DNA from: Acidimicrobiia bacterium
Lineage (GTDB): Bacteria > Actinomycetota > Acidimicrobiia > IMCC26256 > JAGNEX01
Reading direction: 5' to 3'
Assembly (NCBI GenBank): GCA_018003035.1
Contig: JAGNEX010000003.1
Location: forward strand, 76,845 to 140,844
Length of the DNA stretch: 64,000 nt
Within the stretch, counting starts at the first letter, position 1, and the number at the start of each line of letters is the position of its first letter. The notes below the pieces were generated by a model. That model was not told the DNA's origin and searched no databases. It worked only from the letters and a program-made list of their open reading frames with translations. Positions 50,203 to 58,820 of this stretch are shown here, one piece after another. The position numbers and the translations under genes are program-made.

Positions 50203-51263
50203 CCAGATACCGGGATGTTCTCAGCGATGGGAGCGGGACCGTCGGGAGAATCGGAGTTTGACTGCTCGAGTTGGTCCGCGACGTTCAAAGATGCGGGGTT
50301 CACCGGCGAAGTAGACGGCGATCCACCGGTGGTTGCAGTGCCGAGTCGGGCGGTTGCTGCTGCGGAGTCCGCAGTAGCCGTACCGGCATCCGCAGTTGCG
50401 CCCTGCACTGGCACGCTAGCGCCCGCTGGTCCTGAATTGAACGCGGGTTGCGGTGCGGCCGCACCGTTCTGACCGTCGGCTTCGACCTTGCTTGTCCCCT
50501 GGGTCGGGGTGTCGACGCCGCCGCCCGCCCGGCGGACTTCCATGTCCCACCCGTCGATCAGCCACGACGTACCGTTCCTTATAAAGGAGAGGTCGCCGGC
50601 GCGTTGGCTGATCGTCTGGCTCGAACCTTCCTTGGTGAAGACAGCGTTGATACGAACTCGGGCAGCGATCACCGTGATCGTGCCAGCCTCGTCCTTGATG
50701 CCGCCGGTGAGGGCAGCAGAGATCACCGTGGCGTCGCCCGTGGCCGACTCTGGCCCTACCGACGCATCGGTCAATACGTCCACCGCTTGTTGGGTGAGCT
50801 GTCCGGCGGCTTCGGGTGTGAAGAGCGAATCAAAACCCGCAGGTTTGGTCCCCGCCTTTGCCGCCTGATCGATGCCGAGCGACGCGTATTGGGTCAAGGC
50901 CTTCTTCACGGCCTCCTGATCGGCGGCCGCAATCTCGCCTCCGCCAGCGATTGTCGCTGCTGTGACTTCGATGGTCGGCGCAGCGCCCGGGTTCGCCCCT
51001 TCGCCGCTGCCCCCCGACTCGCCGTTTGAGTCGGAGGAATCGTTAGACGGACCGGTCGATGACGAATCGTCGCCACCAAGACACTTGGTCAACAAAAAAA
51101 TCAGCGCCAGCAAAATGACCACACCGAGGATCAACGAACGGATCTGACGGCGACGGCGCCTTTGGCGGCGGCGGTTGACACGCTCGCGAATTACGGAGTC
51201 GGGAGCCCGCTTCGGAAGCGGGCGTCGGTCACCGCGCGGTGACGGACTGCCTGGCATCGTCAT
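50199..51263 (-). CDS. Membrane-anchored hypothetical protein coupled to LCP gene
   Basis: A 354-residue protein of unknown function. A strongly basic cytoplasmic start (RERVNRRRQRRRRRQIRS) precedes one membrane helix (LILGVVILLALIFLL) and a short Ser/Gly/Asp-rich linker. The external domain of about 160 residues (AVKKALTQYASLGIDQAAKAG, GFDSLFTPEAAGQLTQQAVD, VRINAVFTKEGSSQTISQRAG, DLSFIRNGTSWLIDGWDMEV) resembles an NTF2-like fold, ending in an Ala/Gly/Thr-rich tail. ATGA overlap with the LCP gene suggests they act together at the wall. It is divergent from topA. Confidence 0.72.
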   Translation of the reverse strand: MTMPGSPSPRGDRRPLPKRAPDSVIRERVNRRRQRRRRRQIRSLILGVVILLALIFLLTKCLGGDDSSSTGPSNDSSDSNGESGGSGEGANPGAAPTIEVTAATIAGGGEIAAADQEAVKKALTQYASLGIDQAAKAGTKPAGFDSLFTPEAAGQLTQQAVDVLTDASVGPESATGDATVISAALTGGIKDEAGTITVIAARVRINAVFTKEGSSQTISQRAGDLSFIRNGTSWLIDGWDMEVRRAGGGVDTPTQGTSKVEADGQNGAAAPQPAFNSGPAGASVPVQGATADAGTATADSAAATARLGTATTGGSPSTSPVNPASLNVADQLEQSNSDSPDGPAPIAENIPVSG

Positions 51264-51484
51264 AACGTGGAATATCCCTCGCGAAGGTCGTTCATCGACA
51301 TGAGAGTCTCGTAAACCCCTACTATTCGACCCTTGTCAGCACCCGCGCTCAGAGCTTTGTGCGGGCAGCGCACTGCCCAAATCAACGCACCCGCGTCATG
51401 CACCCGAATGGCGGGACATAAGAACCCGTAGGCTAGACCGTTGCCAACGAGGTGAATGCAACACGCCGAATTGAGGACCTTTTC

Positions 51485-54067
51485 GTGGCAAATTCTCTTG
51501 TGATCGTCGAGTCGCCGGCCAAGGCCCGCACCATTGCAAGCATCCTTGGACCTGGCTTTACCGTCGAATCGAGTGTGGGGCACGTTCGTGACCTGCCCGG
51601 CTCTGCCCGCGAAATTCCAAAGGCGTACAAGGGCGAGCCGTGGGCCAACCTGGCTGTCGATGTCGACAACGACTTCAAACCGCTCTACATCATCCCTGCG
51701 CGCAAGCGTGACCAGGTAAAGAAGCTGCGTTCATTACTGAAAAACGCGGACGAAGTGTACCTCGCAACAGATGAGGATCGCGAGGGTGAATCGATCGCAT
51801 GGCACCTCCTAGAAGTGCTCAATCCGAAGGTGCCCGTCAAGCGAATGGTGTTTCACGAAATCACCAAACCCGCCATTCAGCAGGCGATGGAAAACACCCG
51901 TGACCTCGACCGAAAGCTCGTCGACGCACAGGAAGCTCGGCGCATCCTGGACCGCCTCTACGGCTGGGAACTGTCCGAGGTCTTGTGGAAGAAGATCATG
52001 CCCAAGTTGTCGGCAGGGCGAGTCCAAAGCGTTGCGACCCGCCTCGTTGTCGAGCGTGAACGCGACCGCATCGCGTTCCGGGCAGGTGCCTACTGGAGCA
52101 TCGATGCGACGCTCGATGCTTCTGGTGAAGCCTTCGCCGCGGGGCTTCACTCCGTGGACGGCGTGCGGGTCGCGACCGGCAAGGATTTCGATCCGGATAC
52201 GGGCCGTATAGCGGGTGGCAAGAACGTCCTGCTGCTCGACGGGCTCCGGGCCGAAGCGATCCGGGCGCGGCTTGAAGGTAGCTCCCCCAAAGTGGTGTCC
52301 GTCGAAGCGAAGGACTACCAGAACAAGCCGTACGCGCCGTTCATTACTTCGACCCTTCAACAAGAGGCGGGACGCAAGCTCCGGTTCAGCGCATCTCGAG
52401 CGATGTCGGTGGCACAGCGGCTCTATGAGCGCGGCTACATCACCTACATGAGAACCGACTCAACGACGTTGTCCGAACAGGCGTTGGCGGCCGCCCGTTC
52501 CGAGATCGAACGGCGTTACGGACGTGAGTACCTGCCGGCCGAGCCGCGCTTGTACACCAAGAAGGTGAAGGGCGCGCAGGAGGCGCACGAGGCGATACGC
52601 CCCGCAGGTGAGACCTTCCGATCGGTCGAAGATGTCGCATCTGAGCTCGATGACGACGAGCGCAAGCTCTACGACCTGATTTGGAAACGGACGGTCGCGT
52701 CGCAGATGGAGAACGCCCGCGGCAAGCGGATGACCGTTCAGCTATCGGCCGACGGACCCGACGGCGAGGCCCTGATTCTGCAGGCGAACGGCCGCGTGAT
52801 CGTCTTTCCGGGGTATCTGCGTGCGTACGTCGAGGGGTCTGACGATCCCGAAGCAGAACTCGATGACCGTGAGGTCGTGCTCCCCCAGGTGGAGGAGAAT
52901 CAGCTCGTTGCCTGCACATCGGCAGAGGCGAAGGATCACGAAACCAAGCCGCCAGCCAGGTACACCGAAGCGCGTCTGGTCCAAGAGCTCGAAGCCCGAG
53001 GCATTGGCCGCCCGTCCACCTACGCGTCGGTGATCCAGACCATCCAAGACCGTGGGTATGTGTGGAAGAAAGGCACGGCGCTCGTCCCGTCATGGACGGC
53101 GTTTGCTGTGGTGCAACTGCTCGAAACCCACTTTGGCGACCTGATCGACTACGACTTCACCGCCAACATGGAATCCGACCTGGACGCGATCGCCCACGGT
53201 GGGAACGAGGCAGTGCCCTGGCTCACCGACTTCTATTTCGGTGGATCTGGCGATCACGCCTATGGGCTGCATAAGCAGATCGAAACACAGTTCCCCGATA
53301 TCAACGCTCGGGCCATCAACTCGATCACCGTTGGTCAAACCGAGGGCGATGACGGTGTCGTCGTCCGGGTTGGGCGGTACGGCCCGTACGTCGACATGGG
53401 CGAGAAGAGGGCATCGGTTCCGACCGACCTTGCCCCCGACGAGCTCACCACCGAGCTCGCGCTGGAACTGATCGAACGCCAGAACGCACCGGACCGAGTG
53501 CTCGGTACCGATCCAGAGACTGGCAAAGAAATTGTCGTCAAGGACGGCCGCTATGGGCCGTATGTCCAGTTGGGGCAGCCCGAACCACCGCCGGCCGGTA
53601 AGAAGCGCGGGGCGAAGCCGAAGACGTCGTCGCTGTTCAAAACGATGGACCCACGTTCGGTCACGCTGGACGAGGCTCTCGACCTGCTCAGCATTCCTCG
53701 CTCGCTCGGAGAGATCGAGGGTGAAGAGGTGGTGGCCTACAACGGGCGTTTCGGTCCGTACCTCAAGCGCGGGGACGACTCGCGTTCGCTTCAAGATGAG
53801 GGTGAACTGTTGACTGTCACGCTCGAACAGGCAGTCGACTTGTTCTCTCAACCTAAGCGTCGTGGCCGCCGCCAACAGCGGGTGCTGCGCGAACTCGGCG
53901 AGAACAAAGAGAACGGGACGACGTTAAAGATCCTCGACGGTCGTTACGGTCCCTATGTCACCGACGGCACGACCAACGCGTCGATCCCGCGGGGACGGGA
54001 GCCCGAGACAGTCAAGGTCGAAGAGGCCGTCGAATGGCTGCGAGCGCGGGCGGACGCAAAGCGTTGA
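51485..54067 (+). CDS. topA: DNA topoisomerase I
   Basis: An 860-residue type IA topoisomerase that relaxes negative supercoils. The TOPRIM domain starts LVIVESPAKARTIA and has DEDREGESIAWHL. The active-site tyrosine is in GYITYMRTDSTTLS. KKIMPKLSAGRVQSVATRLV and RYTEARLVQELEARGIGRPSTYA are also clear. The C-terminus has repeated GRYGPYV-type topo_C domains (about residues 620-850) and a Lys/Arg-rich tail but no zinc fingers, as in other actinobacteria. The GTG has a GAGGA site seven bases upstream; another in-frame GTG at 51452 is less likely. It heads the topA-MFS-tmk-holB group. Confidence 0.97.
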   Translation: MANSLVIVESPAKARTIASILGPGFTVESSVGHVRDLPGSAREIPKAYKGEPWANLAVDVDNDFKPLYIIPARKRDQVKKLRSLLKNADEVYLATDEDREGESIAWHLLEVLNPKVPVKRMVFHEITKPAIQQAMENTRDLDRKLVDAQEARRILDRLYGWELSEVLWKKIMPKLSAGRVQSVATRLVVERERDRIAFRAGAYWSIDATLDASGEAFAAGLHSVDGVRVATGKDFDPDTGRIAGGKNVLLLDGLRAEAIRARLEGSSPKVVSVEAKDYQNKPYAPFITSTLQQEAGRKLRFSASRAMSVAQRLYERGYITYMRTDSTTLSEQALAAARSEIERRYGREYLPAEPRLYTKKVKGAQEAHEAIRPAGETFRSVEDVASELDDDERKLYDLIWKRTVASQMENARGKRMTVQLSADGPDGEALILQANGRVIVFPGYLRAYVEGSDDPEAELDDREVVLPQVEENQLVACTSAEAKDHETKPPARYTEARLVQELEARGIGRPSTYASVIQTIQDRGYVWKKGTALVPSWTAFAVVQLLETHFGDLIDYDFTANMESDLDAIAHGGNEAVPWLTDFYFGGSGDHAYGLHKQIETQFPDINARAINSITVGQTEGDDGVVVRVGRYGPYVDMGEKRASVPTDLAPDELTTELALELIERQNAPDRVLGTDPETGKEIVVKDGRYGPYVQLGQPEPPPAGKKRGAKPKTSSLFKTMDPRSVTLDEALDLLSIPRSLGEIEGEEVVAYNGRFGPYLKRGDDSRSLQDEGELLTVTLEQAVDLFSQPKRRGRRQQRVLRELGENKENGTTLKILDGRYGPYVTDGTTNASIPRGREPETVKVEEAVEWLRARADAKR

Positions 54068-54113
54068 CCCGTAAATCCGACCACCCCCGGGCTCGGACCT
54101 AGGCTCGGGCTCG

Positions 54114-55544
54114 GTGGACGTTGAGGCACAAGCTGGAGAGCCAGCGGTAATCGATAGCGGGTCTGGTCACACCTGGATCGAGCGCACGTTCGGTTCACGC
54201 GCATTTTTCAACCTGTGGATCAGCCAGGTCGGCTCCAGTCTGGGTGACTGGATCGGCATCATGGCGACGATCTCGATCGCTGGTCGGGTCGCTGGTGAGG
54301 TTGGCACGGCGCTAACGATCATGGCTCGCGTCCTTCCCGGACTGTTGCTTGCCCCGGTCGGCGGTGTGCTCGCGGACCGTTGGGATCGCAAGCGAACGAT
54401 GGTCGTCATCGACTTTGCGCGGGCGTTCGTGTTCTTGCCGCTGTTGTACTTCGACAACCTGTACGGCCTGATCCTGATCCCGCTGCTGATGGAGATCTTG
54501 GCCATGTTGTGGGCGCCTGCGAAGGAGGCGAGCGTTCCGCACCTGGTTCCCCGCGATCGCCTCGAAATGGCGAACTCGCTGTCGCTCGCCGCCATGTTCG
54601 GCGTCATTCCGATCGCGGCGCTGATTTTTGCCGTTTTGGCGGGGGTTTCTGACTGGCTTGCCCGGTTCAGCCTGTTCGCAGATGTCACCGGCGAAAGTCT
54701 CGCCATCGTGTTTGACTCGCTCACCTACGTGGCCTCCGCCATGGTGATCTCGCGCCTGGCCATCCCGCGAGGCAACGGTAAACAGGCGAGCCGAACAGAG
54801 ACCAGCCACAAGGGCATCCCGTGGGGTGACGCCTGGCGCGACATCAAAGAGGGGATTCGCTTCGTCGCCCAAACGCCCGCGATTCGCGGCGTCATGCTGG
54901 GCATGTCGATCGGGCTGCTCGGTGGCGCGTCGATCGTCTCGTTGGGTGAGCGGATCACAAGCGACGTCCTCGGCGCCGGTCCCAGTGGTTATGGGTTGCT
55001 CAACTTTGGGGTCGGACTCGGAGCGGCTTTTGGGGTCGCCAGCGTTCGGGTGGTGTCCCGATTCATTCCTCAGAACATGTTGTTCGCGGGTGGCGTTGCC
55101 ATTTCGGGTATCGCGATCATCCTTGCCTCGCTTACCAGTTCGCTCGCGATTGCTGTGGTCTGGATCGCTGGGCTTGGATTCTTTGCCGCTCCTGCCTATG
55201 TGACCGGGCTAACGATTCTGCATGCCCGAGCGACCGACGACATTCGAGGCCGAACCTTTGCCGCCCTGAACACGGTGGTTCGGCTGTCGGTGTTCGGGTC
55301 GCTGGTCTTGTTTCCCGCGTTGGCGGGAGGCCTAGACGTCTTGTCGCGACGGGTTCTAGGCGCCGACCGGACTTTCAGCATCGGGTCGCTGTCGATGTTC
55401 TTCCCGGGGAGTCGCCTGGCGCTCTTGGCTGGGGGCATCATCGCTGTTCTTGGCGGTCTGATGGCGGCCAAAGCGGCTCGGGCCGAGTCTCCCGAAGAAC
55501 GTCGCCGAATCGATACGGTCGAACCGCAAACATGGAATCGGTAA
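54114..55544 (+). CDS. MFS transporter overlapping tmk
   Basis: A 476-residue major facilitator with about 12 membrane helices. It starts after a short acidic N-terminus with FGSRAFFNLWISQVGSSLGDWIGIMA, and has the MFS loop motif GGVLADRWDRKRTM between helices 2 and 3. An unusual basic C-terminal part ends ESPEERRRIDTVE. In Streptomyces the corresponding protein is fused to dTMP kinase; here the two are separate but overlap by 13 bases. The GTG start has TAGGCT at 54100-54105, which would start transcription two bases before it. The substrate is unknown. It may have a link to nucleotide export or only a genomic partnership. Confidence 0.88.
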   Translation: MDVEAQAGEPAVIDSGSGHTWIERTFGSRAFFNLWISQVGSSLGDWIGIMATISIAGRVAGEVGTALTIMARVLPGLLLAPVGGVLADRWDRKRTMVVIDFARAFVFLPLLYFDNLYGLILIPLLMEILAMLWAPAKEASVPHLVPRDRLEMANSLSLAAMFGVIPIAALIFAVLAGVSDWLARFSLFADVTGESLAIVFDSLTYVASAMVISRLAIPRGNGKQASRTETSHKGIPWGDAWRDIKEGIRFVAQTPAIRGVMLGMSIGLLGGASIVSLGERITSDVLGAGPSGYGLLNFGVGLGAAFGVASVRVVSRFIPQNMLFAGGVAISGIAIILASLTSSLAIAVVWIAGLGFFAAPAYVTGLTILHARATDDIRGRTFAALNTVVRLSVFGSLVLFPALAGGLDVLSRRVLGADRTFSIGSLSMFFPGSRLALLAGGIIAVLGGLMAAKAARAESPEERRRIDTVEPQTWNR

Positions 55545-56212
55545 CGCCTTCGGGTCGAGCGAACGACCTGGTGCGCCGGCCCGGGGCCTTCGTCGTTCTC
55601 GAAGGGCCTGATGGTGGGGGTAAGTCGACTCAAGTCGATCTGCTCGTGAAACGCTGGCGTGCCCACGGGGCCGACGTCTACCAGACCCTCGAACCCGGGG
55701 GTACCGACCTGGGTCGAGACATCCGATCGCTGGTTCTGCATGGCGATGCAGAACCTATGGCGGAAGCCCTCCTCATGACGGCGCAGCGCGTTCAGCACGT
55801 CGCCGCGCTCGCCCCGATATTGGCGGGGGGCACAAACGTGGTGAGCGACCGTTACCTGCCCAGTTCGCTCGTATATCAGGGTGTTGGTCGGGGCCTGGGG
55901 GTCGAAACGGTCCTCTCTCTCCACCAGTTGAGCGGCCTGACGCTTACCCCGGACGTGGTGCTCGTCCTCGATCCCGGTGATCGATCGTTGCGGGACCTGC
56001 CAGACGATGATCGTTTCGAGTCCGCCGGGGCGGTGTTCTCTCAGCACGTTCGAATCGGCTACCGCGAGCTGGCCGATCGGTTCGGCTGGCAGTTGATCGA
56101 CGCCTCCGGTTCGATCGAAGAGGTGGCCGAGACCATCTGGTCGATCGTGGAGCCGCTCACGGTCGGGCAGACCGGCGCCGACCGGGCCGGGCGAGGGTCG
56201 CACCGTGTCTGA
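55532..56212 (+). CDS. tmk: Thymidylate kinase
   Basis: A 226-residue enzyme that phosphorylates dTMP to dTDP. It has the P-loop FVVLEGPDGGGKST, the dTMP-binding TLEPGGTDLGRDIRSLVL (a variant of the usual EPGGT), the DR motif SDRYLPSSLVYQG, and the ATP-lid region LDPGDRSLRDLPDDDRFE. Family length is normal. It starts inside the MFS gene (13-base overlap) and its stop lies eight bases inside holB, so translation of the three genes is tightly coupled. The pairing tmk-holB is widespread and provides precursors and clamp-loader subunit together. Confidence 0.95.
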   Translation: MESVTPSGRANDLVRRPGAFVVLEGPDGGGKSTQVDLLVKRWRAHGADVYQTLEPGGTDLGRDIRSLVLHGDAEPMAEALLMTAQRVQHVAALAPILAGGTNVVSDRYLPSSLVYQGVGRGLGVETVLSLHQLSGLTLTPDVVLVLDPGDRSLRDLPDDDRFESAGAVFSQHVRIGYRELADRFGWQLIDASGSIEEVAETIWSIVEPLTVGQTGADRAGRGSHRV

Positions 56213-57272
56213 GGTGCCTCCAGTTTTGACCGCCGGAATCGGCCGGGGAGATCAGGTCGAGCACCTGTCGCGGCTCGCCAGCGATCCCCCGCACGCGAAT
56301 CTGCTGATCGGTCCACCCGGCAGCGGACTCGACGACGTTGCCCGCCGGCTCATCGCCGCGATCATCTGCCCTGATGGTGGCTGCGGACATTGTCGGACCT
56401 GCACGCGCGTGCTGTCCGTGATGCATCCAGACGTATTCGAAGTCGAACCTGAGGGCGCGTCGATTCTCGTCGAGCAGGCCCGTGAGATCGTGCGGCGCGT
56501 CAACATCGCGCCAATCGAAGCAGGGCGAACGATCGTGTTGATTCACGAGATCGATCGTCTGAACGAGACCGCCGCTAACAAGCTCCTTAAAACGATCGAA
56601 GAGCCTCCAGACAACACTGTGATCGTCGGCTACACGTCGTCTCCCGAGGATGTGTTGCTCACCATTCGCTCCCGTTGCACGGCGATCAATCTTTCGCCCC
56701 TTGCGGAATCTGACATAGCGGCGGTGCTGTCTAGCGAGGGTCTGCCCGATTCGATCGTCGCCGAGGCGGTCAACGCTGCGAGTGGAAGCCTCGATCGGGC
56801 GCGCCGGCTGGCGGGTCCCTACCGAGAATTGCGGACGCTGGCCCTTGCCATTCCGTCGAAACTCAAGGCCTACGGTGCGAGCGCCGCCCACATTTCCACG
56901 GAGATCACCGACGCTATCGATGCAGCGGTCAACACCTTGGGCGAACAGCACGCTGATGACGCACAGCGCCTCGAAGCAGACATCGCTGCGGCGGGTTATG
57001 CGCCGCGGGTGGCCTCGGCGATGCGAAAGAGCCTGGAAAACCGTCAAAAGCGGATGCTGGCTCAGGCGAGGAGTGACGCGCTCGCTGAAGTCTTTGCCGG
57101 TGTGCTGGCCTCGGTGTCCCGCAGGCTTGCATCACAGGAGGTCGCAGGCGTGGCGGCAGAAGCGTGGTTTGCTGCGACCGACGACGCTCAGCGTGCCGCA
57201 ATCGAGACTCCGTCGGCGCGAACAACCCTGTTGTTGGACGCCTGGTTGCTTCGATGTCCTCCGCTGGGCTGA
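56205..57272 (+). CDS. holB: DNA polymerase III delta' subunit (clamp loader)
   Basis: A 355-residue AAA+ protein of the clamp loader. The Walker A region reads GPPGSGLDDVA (36-46), where the catalytic Lys is Leu, so it should not hydrolyse ATP; this is usual for delta'. The zinc module has C55, C60, C63 and C66 (CPDGGCGHCRTC). Downstream are VLIHEIDRLNETAANKLLKTIEEPP and TIRSRCTAINLSPL, where the arginine finger region SRC is kept. A helical C-terminal domain follows. The GTG start overlaps tmk by eight bases. A tRNA-Thr gene follows 23 bases after the stop. Confidence 0.93.
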   Translation: MSEVPPVLTAGIGRGDQVEHLSRLASDPPHANLLIGPPGSGLDDVARRLIAAIICPDGGCGHCRTCTRVLSVMHPDVFEVEPEGASILVEQAREIVRRVNIAPIEAGRTIVLIHEIDRLNETAANKLLKTIEEPPDNTVIVGYTSSPEDVLLTIRSRCTAINLSPLAESDIAAVLSSEGLPDSIVAEAVNAASGSLDRARRLAGPYRELRTLALAIPSKLKAYGASAAHISTEITDAIDAAVNTLGEQHADDAQRLEADIAAAGYAPRVASAMRKSLENRQKRMLAQARSDALAEVFAGVLASVSRRLASQEVAGVAAEAWFAATDDAQRAAIETPSARTTLLLDAWLLRCPPLG

Positions 57273-57295
57273 GCGCCACTAGCATGTCCGGGTCG

Positions 57296-57371
57296 GCCGG
57301 GGTAGCTCAGACGGTAGAGCAGCTCACTCGTAATGAGCAGGTCGTCGGTTCAAGTCCGATCCCCGGCTCCA
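57296..57371 (+). tRNA. tRNA-Thr (anticodon CGT)
   Basis: A complete 76-base cloverleaf. The acceptor GCCGGGG pairs with CCCCGGC, the D-arm is GCTC/GAGC, the anticodon stem GCTCA/TGAGC encloses the loop CTCGTAA with anticodon CGT, and the T-arm has GTCGG-TTCAAGT-CCGAT. The discriminator is T and the CCA end is encoded. It reads ACG codons and lies just after holB, as often seen in actinobacteria. Confidence 0.97.
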
Positions 57372-57408
57372 GTTCGCAAACAACAAAGTCGTCACTTCGG
57401 AGGAGTCC

Positions 57409-57666
57409 ATGAGGCTCGGTCGCATACGTCCAGCTCTGGCAACGCTTGGCATTGTCGTGGCGGTGCAGATTTTGGCCGTCATGCCCGCATGGGCAACAGA
57501 GGCCGGCTCCTTTGAGCCTCCTGAGGTCGTCACCGACATTTCCACGCAGCACAAGTGGCACTCCTGGATCGCTCCAGTCATGGGCTTTAGCGCCCTTGCA
57601 GTCTTGGTGCTGTTGGCCGTCTGGTACCTCGCCAAGGTGTACATGGGCTGGTTTTCGCGCCGGTGA
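57409..57666 (+). CDS. Small two-helix membrane protein coupled to zincin gene
   Basis: An 85-residue protein of unknown function. It has an N-terminal signal-like helix (TLGIVVAVQILAVMPAWA, possible cleavage after AWA), a short external loop (TEAGSFEPPEVVTDISTQHKWHS), and a second membrane helix (APVMGFSALAVLVLLAVWYL) with an aromatic and basic end (KVYMGWFSRR). The ATG has a strong GGAGGAG site. Its stop overlaps the GTG start of the next gene (GTGA), so translation is coupled. No family was recognised. The expression arrangement suggests a partner or regulator of the protease-like protein. Confidence 0.75.
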   Translation: MRLGRIRPALATLGIVVAVQILAVMPAWATEAGSFEPPEVVTDISTQHKWHSWIAPVMGFSALAVLVLLAVWYLAKVYMGWFSRR

Positions 57667-58733
57667 TCGACGGGTCAGTCAACGACTTTGATCCCGCTGA
57701 CGACCCCGTCGATTGGGGTTTCGTCCGCACCGTCGCCAAGCGTTTTTCGGGGACCGATTCCCTTGCCGGGACGGTCCTCGCTGCGCGTTTTCGCCACGAT
57801 ATGGCCGAACACACGGCGTTTGCCGAGACGGCGGTGGCAGAGTTCACCGGCCTCGGCGCGGATACGCCGAGCGCGGTAGTTCGTTGCGTCGACCGCGCCG
57901 GTTGGGTCGGGGCCAACGCCGACAGCTTCATGGGGCTGATGCGTTCGGTTTACCTTCGTTACCCCAAGCTGGTCGAGAGCGGGGTCAACGCGTTTACCCG
58001 CAAGGCAACGGCCGCCGAGCTCGGTTTCGCCCTCGGTTTCGTATCTCGGCGTGTGCTCGGCCAGTACGAAGTGTTTGCCGCAGACGGCGACGTCATGTTG
58101 TACGTCACGCCAAACATGATCGGCGTCGAACGTGAATTTGGCTTCGATCCTCAAGAGTTTCGACGTTGGGTCGCCCTACATGAGGTGACTCACAAGGTTC
58201 AGTTCACCGGCGTTCCTTGGTTGCGGGACTATTTCTTTGGCCTCGTCGACGAACTCTTGGCCTTCGCTGATCCCGACCCCGTTCGGCTGCAGCGAGCCGC
58301 CCAGAAAGTCGTTGCCGGGCTGCGCCAGCGGCAAGATCCCATCGGTGAACGCGGCATCGTGGGGCTGTTCGCCGACGATGAGCAGATCGAAGCGCTTGAT
58401 CGGGTGCAAGCACTGATGACCCTTGTCGAAGGGCATGCCAATTTCGTAATGGACCACCTGGGCGTCGACATGATCCCGGGTCAAGCCAAGATGTCTGACG
58501 CCCTACGAACCCGGCGAGCGGACGGCGGCATTTCTAAGTTGATCCGTCGCCTTCTCGGGCTCGAACAAAAGATGGCGCAGTACGCGGTCGGGGAACGGTT
58601 CTGCGCGGACGTGGCAAAGCTGGGCGGTTTGAGGGCGATCGACGCCGCCTGGGCGATGCCGAGCAATCTGCCGACACTCGACGAGTTCGACAATCCGCGC
58701 AGCTGGCTGGAGCGAGTCGGCGTCGCCGTCTGA
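57663..58733 (+). CDS. DUF2342 zinc-dependent metalloprotease-like protein
   Basis: A 356-residue protein of the zincin-like family found in actinobacteria beside tilS and sometimes annotated as F420-associated. The HExxH motif is H173-E-V-T-H177 in VALHEVTHKVQF, followed by a Glu-rich helix. RDYFFGLVDELLAFADP and LVEGHANFVMDHLG, which can supply the third ligand, lie downstream. SRRVLGQYEVF and MLYVTPNMIGVEREF are further family landmarks. The start is GTG overlapping the preceding stop. Activity as a protease has not been shown for the family, so only the fold and metal site are claimed. Confidence 0.9.
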   Translation: MIDGSVNDFDPADDPVDWGFVRTVAKRFSGTDSLAGTVLAARFRHDMAEHTAFAETAVAEFTGLGADTPSAVVRCVDRAGWVGANADSFMGLMRSVYLRYPKLVESGVNAFTRKATAAELGFALGFVSRRVLGQYEVFAADGDVMLYVTPNMIGVEREFGFDPQEFRRWVALHEVTHKVQFTGVPWLRDYFFGLVDELLAFADPDPVRLQRAAQKVVAGLRQRQDPIGERGIVGLFADDEQIEALDRVQALMTLVEGHANFVMDHLGVDMIPGQAKMSDALRTRRADGGISKLIRRLLGLEQKMAQYAVGERFCADVAKLGGLRAIDAAWAMPSNLPTLDEFDNPRSWLERVGVAV

Positions 58734-58820
58734 CGACCGTGATGCGCTGTTTGCCGCGGCAAACGCCCGCCGACCAACGTTCGTTGAATTCCCAGCCGTG
58801 TTCCCGCGTTCGGGCCCGCT

